Origin: JAACFF01 sp963701435
GTDB lineage: Bacteria; Chloroflexota; Anaerolineae; Promineifilales; Promineifilaceae
Length of the DNA stretch: 64,000 nt
Direction: 5' to 3'
Assembly (NCBI GenBank): GCA_963701435.1
Contig: CAVPAL010000003.1
Location: forward strand, 75,243 to 139,242
Shown: positions 8,397 through 17,700 of the stretch, one piece after another
Numbering within the stretch: the stretch's first letter is position 1
How the letters are laid out: every line of letters begins with the position of its first letter
The notes under the pieces: generated by a model
Databases searched by the model: none
What the model was told of the DNA's origin: nothing
Seen by the model: the letters and a program-made list of their open reading frames with translations, nothing else
Position numbers and translations under genes: made by a program

Positions 8397-10044
8397 AATG
8401 CACGCTCCTGGCGGCGATACGATTTTGAATCAGGTAGAGTACTAAAATGATCACGAACAATACAATCGCCATTGAGGTTGAATAGCCAAAACGTTGGGCG
8501 CGCTGAAAAGTCACAAAGAAGTGGACGCTGGCAGCGTCGATTGTGCCTTGCGCTTCAGGCTGCCGTAATATGTAGATATGATTGAAGGCCTTGAAGGTGC
8601 CGATGACGGAAATGACGGATAGAAAGTAGGTCGTTGGGGAAAGCAGCGGCAAGGTAATGTTGCGAAATAGCTGCCAGCTACCTGCCCCATCAATTCTGGC
8701 TGCTTCATATAATGAGTATGGAATATTTCCCAGGCCGGCCAAAAATATGACGGTATCGTACCCAACAAAAACCCAGATGTTAAAAAGAATGACGACAATC
8801 AGGGCCAGGCTGGGACCAAATTCCCAACTAGAGGCGGCCTCAATCCCAAAATATTGCCCCAGGACAGAAATGGCGTACCCCGGTTCACGTATCCAACGTA
8901 GGGCAGTAGCGGCCGTTGTGGCCCCGATGAGTTGATTGGCGAGACTGGTTGGACGTAGACTGAACATAGCCTGGAAGATGCCTGCTGTTGCAACTGCGGG
9001 TGCTATGTAAGGAATAAAGAAGATGATGCGGAACAAGCCTTTGGCGCGCAGGTTTTGAAAGAGCAGGTAGGCAAGAACCATAGCGATTGCAAGTTGGACG
9101 GGGACTGTCAATAAGGAATACCAGATGGTGACGCTCAAGGATTGGTAAAAATCGGCGTCAGAATCCATGCTGACAACTGGCCAGATAGTTGCTAACCAGA
9201 CACCGCCGGCTATGAGTACGGTTGCGCCAATGATTGAAAGTATCAGCTTCCAGGTGGACTGCTGTCTGGCGCCCCACGACCAGACGCCGTAGCCCAGAAC
9301 CAGAACGACGACGGCCGAAACCAGATACTGGATGCGCACGACTGCAAGACCATAACGTTCGGAGCCTTGTAACTCGGTCGAGACAAAGCGGGTAATCAAG
9401 AAGGCTGCGCCGAGGGTTAGGATGATGGTAACGGCCGTTACCGTAAAATTTGGCAGTATCTTGATGCTTTTGTCTTTGTTGAGCTGCTGTTGAAGGCGCT
9501 GCACGCCAAACGAGAGCGCATAGCCAATGACAATGAATAGGATGCCAAGCCCAATATGGCCCAATCTTGCCGCTTCACCGGCCTCAATCGCCTCTTCCCA
9601 GGCAAAAAAGGTGATGGCGCGTAACAAAATCTGCACCAAACCATAGGCGATAAAAACGCCAGGAATCAAAGAAATAAAGGGCGTATAGGCGGGTAAACTT
9701 TTTTCCCGGGCAAGTTTGATCGCCTTGACAATTACATAGATGCCATAAGCCGCCAACGCCAGCGCAATGCATAGAAAAAACACGTAGGCCACGTCGCCCA
9801 TTGCATTGACGTAATTGGCGAGACCGCGCCATTCATTTTGTTTGATGCGCCATTTATAGGTACTGACATAAAGGGCAAATAAAATGGGGAAGATACCGAA
9901 AATAAAAACGATGAGGAAAGCGGGGGATAAAAATAAGTAAGCAGTCAGGTTCTCTTTGAGAATTCTTTTACTACGCCCTGAAAAGAGCTGCCGCTTAGGC
10001 GTAGTAACGGCCGATTCCTGGCCAGTTACAGTTTCGGCTGCCAT
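8389..10044 (-). CDS. Sugar ABC transporter permease, MalF type with extra N-terminal segments
   Basis: A 551-residue membrane protein, longer than most sugar permeases (about 300). The C-terminal 280 residues are the permease core, with the EAA loop YSLYEAARIDGAGSWQLF. The N-terminal half holds the first membrane segment (LTAYLFLSPAFLIVFIFGIFP) and several extra hydrophobic helices, as in the long MalF form. It is the first gene of the transporter operon (permease, permease, binding protein). Its upstream region holds one of the double-hairpin repeats at 10119-10236, whose far end forms the stop codon of the next gene upstream. Confidence 0.88.
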   Translation of the reverse strand: MAAETVTGQESAVTTPKRQLFSGRSKRILKENLTAYLFLSPAFLIVFIFGIFPILFALYVSTYKWRIKQNEWRGLANYVNAMGDVAYVFFLCIALALAAYGIYVIVKAIKLAREKSLPAYTPFISLIPGVFIAYGLVQILLRAITFFAWEEAIEAGEAARLGHIGLGILFIVIGYALSFGVQRLQQQLNKDKSIKILPNFTVTAVTIILTLGAAFLITRFVSTELQGSERYGLAVVRIQYLVSAVVVLVLGYGVWSWGARQQSTWKLILSIIGATVLIAGGVWLATIWPVVSMDSDADFYQSLSVTIWYSLLTVPVQLAIAMVLAYLLFQNLRAKGLFRIIFFIPYIAPAVATAGIFQAMFSLRPTSLANQLIGATTAATALRWIREPGYAISVLGQYFGIEAASSWEFGPSLALIVVILFNIWVFVGYDTVIFLAGLGNIPYSLYEAARIDGAGSWQLFRNITLPLLSPTTYFLSVISVIGTFKAFNHIYILRQPEAQGTIDAASVHFFVTFQRAQRFGYSTSMAIVLFVIILVLYLIQNRIAARSVHYG

Positions 10045-10118
10045 GTTTTTGCTCCTCGTCTAGGAAATCTGCAACAAGCCTGCGCATTATAACACGCTGA
10101 TTTTCTGTGACAACCATT

Positions 10119-10236
10119 TTAGGTAAACCACAGAAAGTTATATAAAAACAAAAGCCTTGGCAAGCTGTGGTTTCCTCGAGGAATTCACAAAAACTTCCGC
10201 TGATCTTTATTCAAAAAGTTTTTGTGAATTACCTAA
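10119..10236. repeat. Double-hairpin dispersed repeat, copy 1
   Basis: A 118-bp element starting TTAGGTAA and ending TTACCTAA. The left half is one stem-loop (AACCACAG near the left end pairs with CTGTGGTT) and the right half another (AATTCACAAAAACT pairs with AGTTTTTGTGAATT); the palindrome CCTCGAGG separates them. The TAG inside the right end, read on the minus strand, is the stop codon of the epimerase gene at 10233-11132. Related copies lie at 36169, 41211 (half), 48917, 52886 and 63731. Confidence 0.85.
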
Positions 10237-11132
10237 CGCTGTGCGTTACAAAGTCGATTGTAGAGCTTGCGTAAGCCGGATTCAAGTGAAACGGCCGTTT
10301 CCCAACCAATCAACTCTTTGGTGCGCGCCGTATCGGCCGCCTGCACCGCTTCTTCCCCCGGACGGCTTGGAATTGCCCCGATTTGCGGCCGGCCGCTGCC
10401 GCCAACGAGGGCATAAACCTGGCCAACAACCTCTGCCACGCTTGTGAGCCGGCCCGTGCCTAATTCGATGCTGGTTCCGGCAGGCAGATTAGCATTTAAC
10501 AACGCCAGAAAACCCTTGGCAATATCGCTGCTATATATCCAATCCCGTTTTTGGACGCCGGCCGTCATGGGGAAATCCTGTCCGGCCGCAGCGGAGCGCA
10601 TGGCAGCGGGAATCAGGTTGCGTTCTGTTTGATGTGGCCCATATGCCTGAAAAATCGTCCCGCCCGTAATTGGCCATCCCTGAGTGCGGGCAAACATCTG
10701 GCAAAAACCCCAGGCGGCGGCCTTACTAGCGGCATAGACGTTCATCAAGCTTTCTTCCCCCGGCGTGCGCGCCACAAGCATCTGCCTGACGCCGCCGCTG
10801 CTTTCAAAGCAGGCGCGCGCCAGGTTCAGCGCGCCGTTGAGATTGGTGCGCAGGGCGGTGTTAATGTCTAAAAATGGGTCGGTGACGCCCACAGCCGCCA
10901 GGTGAATCACGGCGTCAGGCGCTATTTTGCCCACAGCGCGCTGCGTTTGCCGCAAGTTGCGCAAATTGGCGCTGACTAATTGCAGGCGTAAGTTGTTTAA
11001 CGGCGGTGGCAATGGCTGCTGGATTTCAGATTCGAGTAGAAGCAGGGAAACGGCCGTGTCCGGCTGCGCCACAAGCAGCGGTACGAGTGAACGGCCGATA
11101 AATCCCGTCGCGCCAGTTACCAATATGCGCAT
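10233..11132 (-). CDS. NAD-dependent epimerase/dehydratase, third CDP-sugar gene
   Basis: A 299-residue extended short-chain dehydrogenase: the nucleotide motif GATGFIG at the N-terminus and the catalytic YAASK pair in the middle. I chose the ATG at 11132 rather than the TTG three bases upstream because it overlaps the rfbG stop as TGATG. Following rfbF and rfbG it should act on CDP-4-keto-6-deoxyglucose, for instance as a 4-reductase (paratose/abequose synthase-like) or an epimerase; the exact product cannot be told. The stop codon TAG is formed by the terminal bases of a double-hairpin repeat. Such sugars usually go into surface polysaccharide. Confidence 0.8.
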   Translation of the reverse strand: MRILVTGATGFIGRSLVPLLVAQPDTAVSLLLLESEIQQPLPPPLNNLRLQLVSANLRNLRQTQRAVGKIAPDAVIHLAAVGVTDPFLDINTALRTNLNGALNLARACFESSGGVRQMLVARTPGEESLMNVYAASKAAAWGFCQMFARTQGWPITGGTIFQAYGPHQTERNLIPAAMRSAAAGQDFPMTAGVQKRDWIYSSDIAKGFLALLNANLPAGTSIELGTGRLTSVAEVVGQVYALVGGSGRPQIGAIPSRPGEEAVQAADTARTKELIGWETAVSLESGLRKLYNRLCNAQR

Positions 11133-12121
11133 CAATTTGGTCCGGCATCTTGCAAAAAATCACGATACCACGCCATGGTCTTTGTCAAACCGGTCGCCAA
11201 TGAATATTGGGGTTCCCACCTTAAAATTTCATGTGCTTTATCCGCGCATAAATACTCATCCTGAATCTCATGCTGGACTTCATTCAAGATAACGGGCTGA
11301 AGGTGCGGGAATGCGGAGACCGCAATGATTGTTTCAACGACTTCCAACGCGCTGGCGGGCTGACCCAGTCCAAAATTAAATGGCTGTCCACAAATGCCTT
11401 CCTCAGAGGCGCGTTCGGCCAGCATCATATAGGCGCGCACGGCATCTTCGACGTACATATAATCTCGTTTAAAAGTCCCATCTGAGCGAATGACGGGCCG
11501 TTTACCGCGCAAAACGCTGCGAATTGTGCCCGGTAACAAACGATTCCAGTTCAGATCTCCGCCGCCGTACAAGTTAGAACAGCGCGTAATGGTCACCGGT
11601 AAACCATATGTTCTGGCATAGGTTTGAGCGATCAGGTCTACGCAGCTTTTGGAGACATCATATGGATGCAAGCCGTGCAGAGAATGTTCTTCCTGATAGG
11701 GTAGAGCGTTGCTTTCACCGTAAGCCTTTTCGCTGCTGGCAACGACAACGCTTTGTACCGTTGGATTGCGACGCGCTGCTTCCAAAAGTAACCAGGTGCC
11801 TCTGATATTGGTTTCAAATGTAGACAGCGGCGACCGGTTGGCTATGCCGACGATTGTTTGCGCAGCCAGGTGGAAAATTGTATTGATTTCATATTCGGCC
11901 AGGATGCGTTCCAGTAGCGCATAATCGGTCAAATCGCCATATACCAGCGTAATTGCGCTGTTTGTGCCGGAACGAAAAAGTTGCGCTTGCGGCACATGAT
12001 CACGCATTAAACCGACAACATCGGCGCCTTGCGCAACCAGTTCCGCCGTCAGCCAGGAGCCAAGGAACCCGGTGCAGCCGGTAATGAATACGCGACGATC
12101 TTGCCAAACGGTTTTACTCAC
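11132..12121 (-). CDS. rfbG: CDP-glucose 4,6-dehydratase
   Basis: A 329-residue SDR enzyme with the NAD motif GCTGFLG, the catalytic triad region SSEKAYG and the YDVSK motif, plus RDYMYVEDAVRAY near the substrate pocket, all typical of CDP-glucose 4,6-dehydratases. The open frame extends further upstream, but that stretch overlaps rfbF. A GTG at 12121 overlaps the rfbF stop (GTGAGTAA) and gives the expected N-terminus (SKTVWQDRRVFITG), so I take it as the start. It turns CDP-glucose into CDP-4-dehydro-6-deoxyglucose. Co-transcribed with rfbF upstream and the epimerase downstream. Confidence 0.88.
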   Translation of the reverse strand: MSKTVWQDRRVFITGCTGFLGSWLTAELVAQGADVVGLMRDHVPQAQLFRSGTNSAITLVYGDLTDYALLERILAEYEINTIFHLAAQTIVGIANRSPLSTFETNIRGTWLLLEAARRNPTVQSVVVASSEKAYGESNALPYQEEHSLHGLHPYDVSKSCVDLIAQTYARTYGLPVTITRCSNLYGGGDLNWNRLLPGTIRSVLRGKRPVIRSDGTFKRDYMYVEDAVRAYMMLAERASEEGICGQPFNFGLGQPASALEVVETIIAVSAFPHLQPVILNEVQHEIQDEYLCADKAHEILRWEPQYSLATGLTKTMAWYRDFLQDAGPN

Positions 12122-12929
12122 GATTACTGTCTCCCTGCCCGGACCAGACCTTCCAGGGGGCGCCATTGCGCCACGCTTCTTCCAACTCGTTGGCATCCTT
12201 GAGCGTGTCCATCGACTGCCAAAAACCATGATGCCGGTACATCATGACCTGATTTTGACCGATCAAATCTTGCAAAATGCCGGTTTCCAGCGGCGTTTCG
12301 TCTCCGGCGGGAATTTGCGCCAGCGTCTCGCGTTCAAACACCATAAATCCGGCATTGATCCAGTAAGGCAATTGGGGGTATTGTTCATAAATTGAAACCA
12401 ACCCGCCATTATTGGCTTCCATGATGCCATATTGATAATGCTTCGGTTGAATCGCTGTAATCGTTACCAGTTTGCCATGCGCCAGATGGAATTTTAATAG
12501 CGCGTTAATATCCACATCTCCAACGCCATCGCCATATGTCAGGAAAAAGCGGTCAGCGTTAATGAACTCGGCGACGTGGGCGATACGGCTGGCCTTATCG
12601 GTGTGCAGCCCGGTGTCAACCAGCGAAACTTTCCATTCCGGGTGCGCCTCTTCGCTGTGGTAATTGATGTGGTTTTTTTGCCGCCCCACTTTAATGGTGA
12701 AATCGCGCGAAATGGCGTCATAGTTCAAAAAATATTGTTTGATTTGGTTCGCTTCGTAGCCTAACGGCAAAATGAACTGGTTATAGCCATAAGCTGAAAA
12801 AATGCGCATGACGTGCCAGATTATGGGTCGCCCGCCGATTTCGACCAACTCCTTTTTGGTTCGGATGCCGCCGCGCATACGCGTGCCCTGGCCGCCGCAA
12901 AAAATAACAACAGGAATATTGTGATTCAT
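12114..12929 (-). CDS. rfbF: Glucose-1-phosphate cytidylyltransferase
   Basis: A 271-residue nucleotidyltransferase with FCGGQGTRMRGG near the N-terminus, the KKELVEIGGRPIIWHVM segment, the metal-binding YGDGVGDVD, and the GFWQSMDTLKD signature near the C-terminus that marks RfbF rather than the dTDP-glucose enzymes. It makes CDP-glucose from CTP and glucose-1-phosphate and is the first gene of the three-gene CDP-deoxysugar cluster. The start is the ATG at 12929. The 180-nt region upstream holds a 10-bp hairpin. Confidence 0.93.
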   Translation of the reverse strand: MNHNIPVVIFCGGQGTRMRGGIRTKKELVEIGGRPIIWHVMRIFSAYGYNQFILPLGYEANQIKQYFLNYDAISRDFTIKVGRQKNHINYHSEEAHPEWKVSLVDTGLHTDKASRIAHVAEFINADRFFLTYGDGVGDVDINALLKFHLAHGKLVTITAIQPKHYQYGIMEANNGGLVSIYEQYPQLPYWINAGFMVFERETLAQIPAGDETPLETGILQDLIGQNQVMMYRHHGFWQSMDTLKDANELEEAWRNGAPWKVWSGQGDSNRE

Positions 12930-12974
12930 CGTAATTTAAGAATTTTGCCTCTTATTAATGTGTCGGGTTCTGCA

Positions 12975-13008
12975 GCAGGCGATCATAACACAGGCAAAGA
13001 TCGCCTGC
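12975..13008. terminator. Intergenic hairpin between propeller gene and rfbF
   Basis: Perfect 10-bp inverted repeat GCAGGCGATC / GATCGCCTGC with a 14-nt loop in the 180-bp gap between the end of the propeller gene (leftward) and the rfbF start. There is no T-run, so its role as terminator is uncertain. Confidence 0.35.
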
Positions 13009-13101
13009 CACTTGCGGCAAATTCGGGGGGGGATTTTGTAATTATTGCGTGAGTAAGTCACCTGTAAATTTTCAGCACAATCAAATTTTGAGGACTTAAT
13101 A

Positions 13102-13112
13102 CGGTTTACCTA
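13102..13112 (-). repeat. Terminus-like remnant of the double-hairpin repeat
   Basis: On the minus strand the stop codon of the propeller gene is the TAG of TAGGTAAACCG, the same terminal sequence as in copies 1, 4 and 5 of the double-hairpin family. No convincing second half follows, so this may be a decayed copy. Confidence 0.4.
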
Positions 13113-15242
13113 CGGCCGTTTCCGACTCAAACCGCCTGGCGTAGCAATCCAGATGCCGCCATCTGCGCTGATCAGCAGGTGATCGATCTCGTTATCGGCC
13201 AGGCCCTGGGTTGTCGTTATTGCGGACCAATCACGACCGTTGAAGGTGACGACGCCATCTGGCGTCCCTAACCAAACGGTTAAATCGGCGGCGACGTCCA
13301 TTGTGTTGATGGCTTGAGCCGTGACAAATTCTGTGTTGAGCGGCGTGCGTTTGACAGTTTGTCCATCCATATACAGCAGCCAATCGTGACGCGGGTTGAC
13401 AAACCACATATCGTTGTCCGGCGCCAGCGCCAAAACCCGGACTGTGCTGCCCTCCCAAAGCGCGTCTGCATCTGCATCTCCAAGCGGCGCTGCGCCCAGA
13501 TTGTCTGTACCGGCCCAGAGACGGCCGTTTCTGTCCGGCTGCATAGTAAACACAACAGTTTCTTTTATCCCGGGCTCGAACCGGCAGCTTTCACTTCCCA
13601 GTCCGGAAAAGGGGACAATGCCCGCCTGTGTGCCCAGCCAGGAACGGCCGTCTCCGCTAAAGCCCAGCCCGGTCACCGGCGCGGTCAAGGCGGGTTCAGG
13701 CGTAAAGATGGACCAGCGCACGCCATCGAAGCGGGCCGCACCGCCGCCGCCGGTTCCCACCCATAAATTAGTTTCATTGTCATTAAAAATCGTATTCACC
13801 GGTATTGATTGCCCGCGCCACGCTTCGGGACGATCACCTAAAAAAGCGCGCCCCGTGTAGAGTCCGATGCCGCCAACGGCCGTTCCTAACAAAATGCCTC
13901 CATCCGGCCGTACCTGCATCGTGGCGACGCTGCCCCACCAGGCTGGCGCTTGCGCCGGCGCATAAAAAGTTTCCCAAACCCCGTCCTTATAGCGCGCGGC
14001 GCCCTGCTCGCTGCCGACCCATAAACGGCCGTCGGCATCCTCCGCCAGCGCAAAAATGTGACGTAAAAATGAAAGCGGGACTTCCATTTCTGTTATGCCA
14101 CTCCCGTCCCAGGCATAAAGCCGGTCTTCGCTGGCAATCCAAAACACGCCGTCACGCGTTGTGGTCATGACGGTTGGCTGGCGGATTTGGGGAAATTCGG
14201 CCACGATTTCTCCCGTACCGCCGCCGCTGACGTCGCGCACAAATACGCCCTGTCCGTTCGCTGCGCCAATCCATAAAAACCCATCATCGTCAAACGCCAG
14301 CGTACTGACGGGAAAATTTTGTGTTCCCGGAAGCTGCCAGACCCACTCCTTTTTGGCCGGGTCGTAATAGCCCAGAAAGAAGTCGGGTCGATCGAGCCGT
14401 TCACCTGCCGCCCATAAACGGCCGTTGCCATCAAACGTCCACGCATCCAGGCGCGAAAAACCGGTCAGGGTGGGCACAGTTTGCCAGGCAGCGCCATCGA
14501 ACACAAACAACCCAGCGCTAAAATTGCCGCTGTGGACCCACAAGTCGCCATTTGGCGCAGCCAGCAGCCGTTCCAAGGCGTTCAACGCGTCGCCATGCGC
14601 GCCGCTCAAACTTTGCCACTGCTTTCCATCGTAGCGTCCCAGACCGGCCTCCGTCAACGCCCACAATGCCTCCTGGGCGAATGCCAGCGCGCGCACATTG
14701 TCGCCTGCCAACCCAGCTGCGCTGCTAAAATTGCGCCAGACGTCGCCCGCAACCTGCTGCAAACCACGCGGCGAGGCCAGCCAAAGGGCGCCGTCGGGAG
14801 CGGGCTGTAGGGCGACGATCTGGTTGTTGAGCAGCTTTTCTGAGGCGGCGTCGTAGTCGGGATGCGGCCGCCACTGCTTTCCATCGTAGAAAACAAAATT
14901 GATTTCCTGTGCGTTGCCGCTGCCGGCTGCCCAAACGACGCCATTCGAATCCTGGGCGACGGCCGTTACATCATTGCCCGGCAGTCCATCTTCTGTGGTA
15001 AAAAATTGCCACCTGCCGCCATCAAACAATGCCACGCCATCCGGCGTTGCAATCCAAACGCCCTCTGCTGTCGCCGTTATATCGCGCGCGACTGTGTTTC
15101 CGGGAATGGGATAGGGCTGTAAACGGCCGTTTTCCAATCTGGCGACGCTCTGTTCCAATATTGCCCACACGACGTTTTCCGGTCCGAGCGCCAGCTTGTC
15201 AGCCGCATCCCTCACTGACAGTTTCCCAGGTTGCGCCATCAA
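13110..15242 (-). CDS. Beta-propeller protein, C-terminal part (probable frameshifted continuation)
   Basis: The frame is built from propeller blades of 40-50 residues, with units such as GVWIATPDGVALFDGGRWQFF and DGLPGNDVTAVAQDSNGVVWAAG: the Reg_prop/SMP-30-like pattern. Its first ten residues (MMAQPGKLSV) look like an out-of-frame translation of the end of the upstream gene, and it lacks a signal peptide or anchor. Joining it to the 15199-16779 frame by a one-base shift at about 15200-15215 gives a continuous blade (WETVSEG then DKLALGPENVVWAI). I therefore think both are one protein of about 1,220 residues. The gene carries many ACGGCCGT octamers, read as NGR or TAV. Confidence 0.75.
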   Translation of the reverse strand: MMAQPGKLSVRDAADKLALGPENVVWAILEQSVARLENGRLQPYPIPGNTVARDITATAEGVWIATPDGVALFDGGRWQFFTTEDGLPGNDVTAVAQDSNGVVWAAGSGNAQEINFVFYDGKQWRPHPDYDAASEKLLNNQIVALQPAPDGALWLASPRGLQQVAGDVWRNFSSAAGLAGDNVRALAFAQEALWALTEAGLGRYDGKQWQSLSGAHGDALNALERLLAAPNGDLWVHSGNFSAGLFVFDGAAWQTVPTLTGFSRLDAWTFDGNGRLWAAGERLDRPDFFLGYYDPAKKEWVWQLPGTQNFPVSTLAFDDDGFLWIGAANGQGVFVRDVSGGGTGEIVAEFPQIRQPTVMTTTRDGVFWIASEDRLYAWDGSGITEMEVPLSFLRHIFALAEDADGRLWVGSEQGAARYKDGVWETFYAPAQAPAWWGSVATMQVRPDGGILLGTAVGGIGLYTGRAFLGDRPEAWRGQSIPVNTIFNDNETNLWVGTGGGGAARFDGVRWSIFTPEPALTAPVTGLGFSGDGRSWLGTQAGIVPFSGLGSESCRFEPGIKETVVFTMQPDRNGRLWAGTDNLGAAPLGDADADALWEGSTVRVLALAPDNDMWFVNPRHDWLLYMDGQTVKRTPLNTEFVTAQAINTMDVAADLTVWLGTPDGVVTFNGRDWSAITTTQGLADNEIDHLLISADGGIWIATPGGLSRKRP

Positions 15243-16779
15243 AAACAGCCACGCCTGCCGGCGTTGTTACCCAGATTTCGCCCGCAGCGCTGATTTCTAA
15301 ATCAAGAATTTTGTTTGCCGGCAGATCATTGGTTGTGGTGAAGTGTTTCCACTGCTCGCCGTCAAAATGCGCGACGCCGTTATCGGTGGCAAACCAGAGC
15401 GAATTGTCCGGCGCCATCGCGCCGGCGTTGACGTTTTGGCTGGGCGGCGCATTTAGATTGCACATGTGGGTTTGCCAGTTGCCCGCCGGAGTGCGAACGC
15501 TAAAACCGAGGGCGGGATTACCGTGCGCGGCCCAAATTTGGCCGCTCCTGTCCAGCGCAAGCGCGCGCGTTTCCTGATTAGCCAGGCCATCTTGCGGCGT
15601 GTAATGGGTCCAATTTGCGCCAAATTGGCTTACGCCTGCCTCGGTCGCCAGCCACAGCTCGCCATTGGATTCGAGCAGCGCGTGGATATTGTTGGACGGA
15701 AGCTCGGATGGGGTTGGGATTGACAGCCAGCCTTGATCATCTGTGCGGAAAAGAGCGTTTGCCGTTCCTACCCAAAGCTGTTCCTTTCCATCCAATAACA
15801 GTGCTTCTACGCCGCCGGCCGCTTCCAAAGGCAGTGGTACAGCGTTGAAAGTTTGGCCGTCGAAATGGAGCAAATCATTGTTTCCTGCGCCAGGCCCAAT
15901 CCATAAAGTGTTGTCAATCCCAACGGCCAGCGTTTGGATGGCGGCAGCAGCCAGGGTGGGATCGCTGAAGGTTTCCCATTCGCCATGGCGCAGGCGGTTA
16001 AGCCCGACCGGCGTGGCGGCCCATAAATCCCCGTTGGGCGCAATCGCGAGTGCAAGTATGTCGTCGCTGTTTAACCCGTCGGCCGTCGTGATGCTTTCCC
16101 AGGAACGGCCGTTAAACAATCCCAGCCCTTGATCCGTTGCTGCCCAAATCTGCCCATCCGGCCCCGGCGCCAGATCGCGAATAGTGTCGCTGGGCATGGC
16201 GGAAAGAAAATCGTCGCTGCTGTATGTTTGCCAACGTCGCCCATCAAAGCGGCTCAATCCGGCAGGCGTCGCCGCCCACACGTGGTTTCGCGGATCGATC
16301 AGCAGGGCGGTTACCTCGTCGTCGCCAAGACCGTCGCTGGTGGTGAAGGTTTGCCAGGTCGCGCCGTCGTACCGGCTGACGCCGCTGTTGGTTCCCGCCC
16401 AGACAATGCCATTTGGACCAACTGCCACGCTGCTCACGCGATTTGAAGCCATGCCGTGACTGCTGGTGAATTTGACCGTTTCCCCTGTCCGTAGATCCAA
16501 TGCGACCACCCCGCCGCCCGTTGCGATCCACAGCAGATTGTCCCGTTGGGCGAGTGCGTTAATTTGACCTGTGTAACTGTAATTGATCCATTCCGGGTTG
16601 GCCACAACGGGGCGGGGCAGTTGTGTCCAGGTGATTGGGGCGCTTGTGGGGGAACGGCCGTTGATCAACGAACTTCCCGTAATTAAAAAGGCAGCCGCGC
16701 CCAGGCAGGCGAGCAGCATTAGCCCGCCCAAAATGGCGAGAATGAGGGTTGTCAGTCGGGAAAAACCCAGCTTGCGCAT
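15199..16779 (-). CDS. Membrane-anchored beta-propeller protein, N-terminal part
   Basis: The first 40 residues contain a membrane anchor (LTTLILAILGGLMLLACLGAAAFLI); the rest is a run of propeller blades with the repeated pattern DGLxxDxVxAL...G.VWAAT..GLSRFDG..W, as in the sensor part of hybrid two-component proteins. No kinase, HAMP or DNA-binding domain is present, so a secreted or anchored scaffold, or a sensor working with an unlinked partner, is more likely than a full sensor kinase. The frame ends within a blade (WETVSEGCG stop), which supports a frameshift linking it to the next frame. It lies 53 nt downstream of panC, in the same direction. Confidence 0.8.
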   Translation of the reverse strand: MRKLGFSRLTTLILAILGGLMLLACLGAAAFLITGSSLINGRSPTSAPITWTQLPRPVVANPEWINYSYTGQINALAQRDNLLWIATGGGVVALDLRTGETVKFTSSHGMASNRVSSVAVGPNGIVWAGTNSGVSRYDGATWQTFTTSDGLGDDEVTALLIDPRNHVWAATPAGLSRFDGRRWQTYSSDDFLSAMPSDTIRDLAPGPDGQIWAATDQGLGLFNGRSWESITTADGLNSDDILALAIAPNGDLWAATPVGLNRLRHGEWETFSDPTLAAAAIQTLAVGIDNTLWIGPGAGNNDLLHFDGQTFNAVPLPLEAAGGVEALLLDGKEQLWVGTANALFRTDDQGWLSIPTPSELPSNNIHALLESNGELWLATEAGVSQFGANWTHYTPQDGLANQETRALALDRSGQIWAAHGNPALGFSVRTPAGNWQTHMCNLNAPPSQNVNAGAMAPDNSLWFATDNGVAHFDGEQWKHFTTTNDLPANKILDLEISAAGEIWVTTPAGVAVFDGATWETVSEGCG

Positions 16780-16832
16780 GTGGGAATTATAGGCAGTTTG
16801 TGAGTATGTTTCGAGCCGTGTTCATGGCAGGG

Positions 16833-17678
16833 TTAATCATCGCAAAGGGCCAGCCGGTTATCAATCAAGCGTGTTTTTCCGAAAAATACCGCCAGCGAAA
16901 ACAAGACGTTTGCGCCTACCAGGTCCAGCTCCTGCAAGGTTTGCGGATCGGCGACCGAGACATAATCAATTTTGGCCAGCGGTTCGGCCGTCACAACAGC
17001 GCGCATTTTTTGTCGTAGACGCTGCCCATCCCGCTCTCCCTTCGCGTAGTCACTGTAAGTCTCTGCCAGCGCGCGGCTTAATACAGTGGCGGCTTTGCGC
17101 TGTTCCGGCGAGAGATATTTATTGCGCGAACTGAGGGCTAACCCATCCGCTTCGCGTGCGATGGGGCATATGACCAGTTCCAGATTGAAATTGAGATCGG
17201 TTACCATCCGGCGGATTACCACCACCTGCTGCGCATCTTTCTGACCGAAATAAGCGCGCTGCGGCTGCACAATATTGAATAACTTGGCCACAACGGTTGT
17301 GACCCCTTGAAAATGGGTAGGACGGGAGGCGCCTTCCAGGGGCTGACTGACATCTTTTACCATTACTACGGTTTGAAAATCGGGTGGGTACATGTTCGCA
17401 TCGCTGGGGACAAAGACCAGATCGACGCCTTCCTGGCGCAGCAAATCGAGGTCGCGTTCCAGGTCACGCGGGTAACTGCTCAAATCTTCGGTTGGCGCGA
17501 ACTGCGTTGGATTGACATAAATGCTCACCGCGACGCGTTCGTTCTCGACGCGGGCGCGTTTAACCAGGGCAAGGTGTCCGGCGTGCAGGTAGCCCATTGT
17601 GGGCACAAGTCCCCAGGTGAGCGCCGGGTTTGCCCAGCGAATGTGACGAATTTCTTCAATCTTGGCGGTAACAATCAT
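16833..17678 (-). CDS. panC: Pantothenate synthetase
   Basis: A 281-residue enzyme with the ATP-binding PTMGYLHAGHLALV (HIGH-type motif), QFAPTEDLSSYPR, the FGQKDAQQ stretch and the KMSKS-like SSRNKYLSP. It condenses pantoate and beta-alanine with ATP. The ORF could start at 17717, but the ATG at 17678 gives the usual N-terminus and avoids running into panE. Last of three pantothenate genes in the order panB, panE, panC. Confidence 0.94.
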   Translation of the reverse strand: MIVTAKIEEIRHIRWANPALTWGLVPTMGYLHAGHLALVKRARVENERVAVSIYVNPTQFAPTEDLSSYPRDLERDLDLLRQEGVDLVFVPSDANMYPPDFQTVVMVKDVSQPLEGASRPTHFQGVTTVVAKLFNIVQPQRAYFGQKDAQQVVVIRRMVTDLNFNLELVICPIAREADGLALSSRNKYLSPEQRKAATVLSRALAETYSDYAKGERDGQRLRQKMRAVVTAEPLAKIDYVSVADPQTLQELDLVGANVLFSLAVFFGKTRLIDNRLALCDD

Positions 17679-17700
17679 AATTACAGGCTCAAATGAGTTT

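Noticed and set aside
13396..13860. Long plus-strand frames opposite the propeller genes
   Set aside because: Low-complexity Arg/Pro/Ser composition, no start signals; shadows of the real leftward gene.
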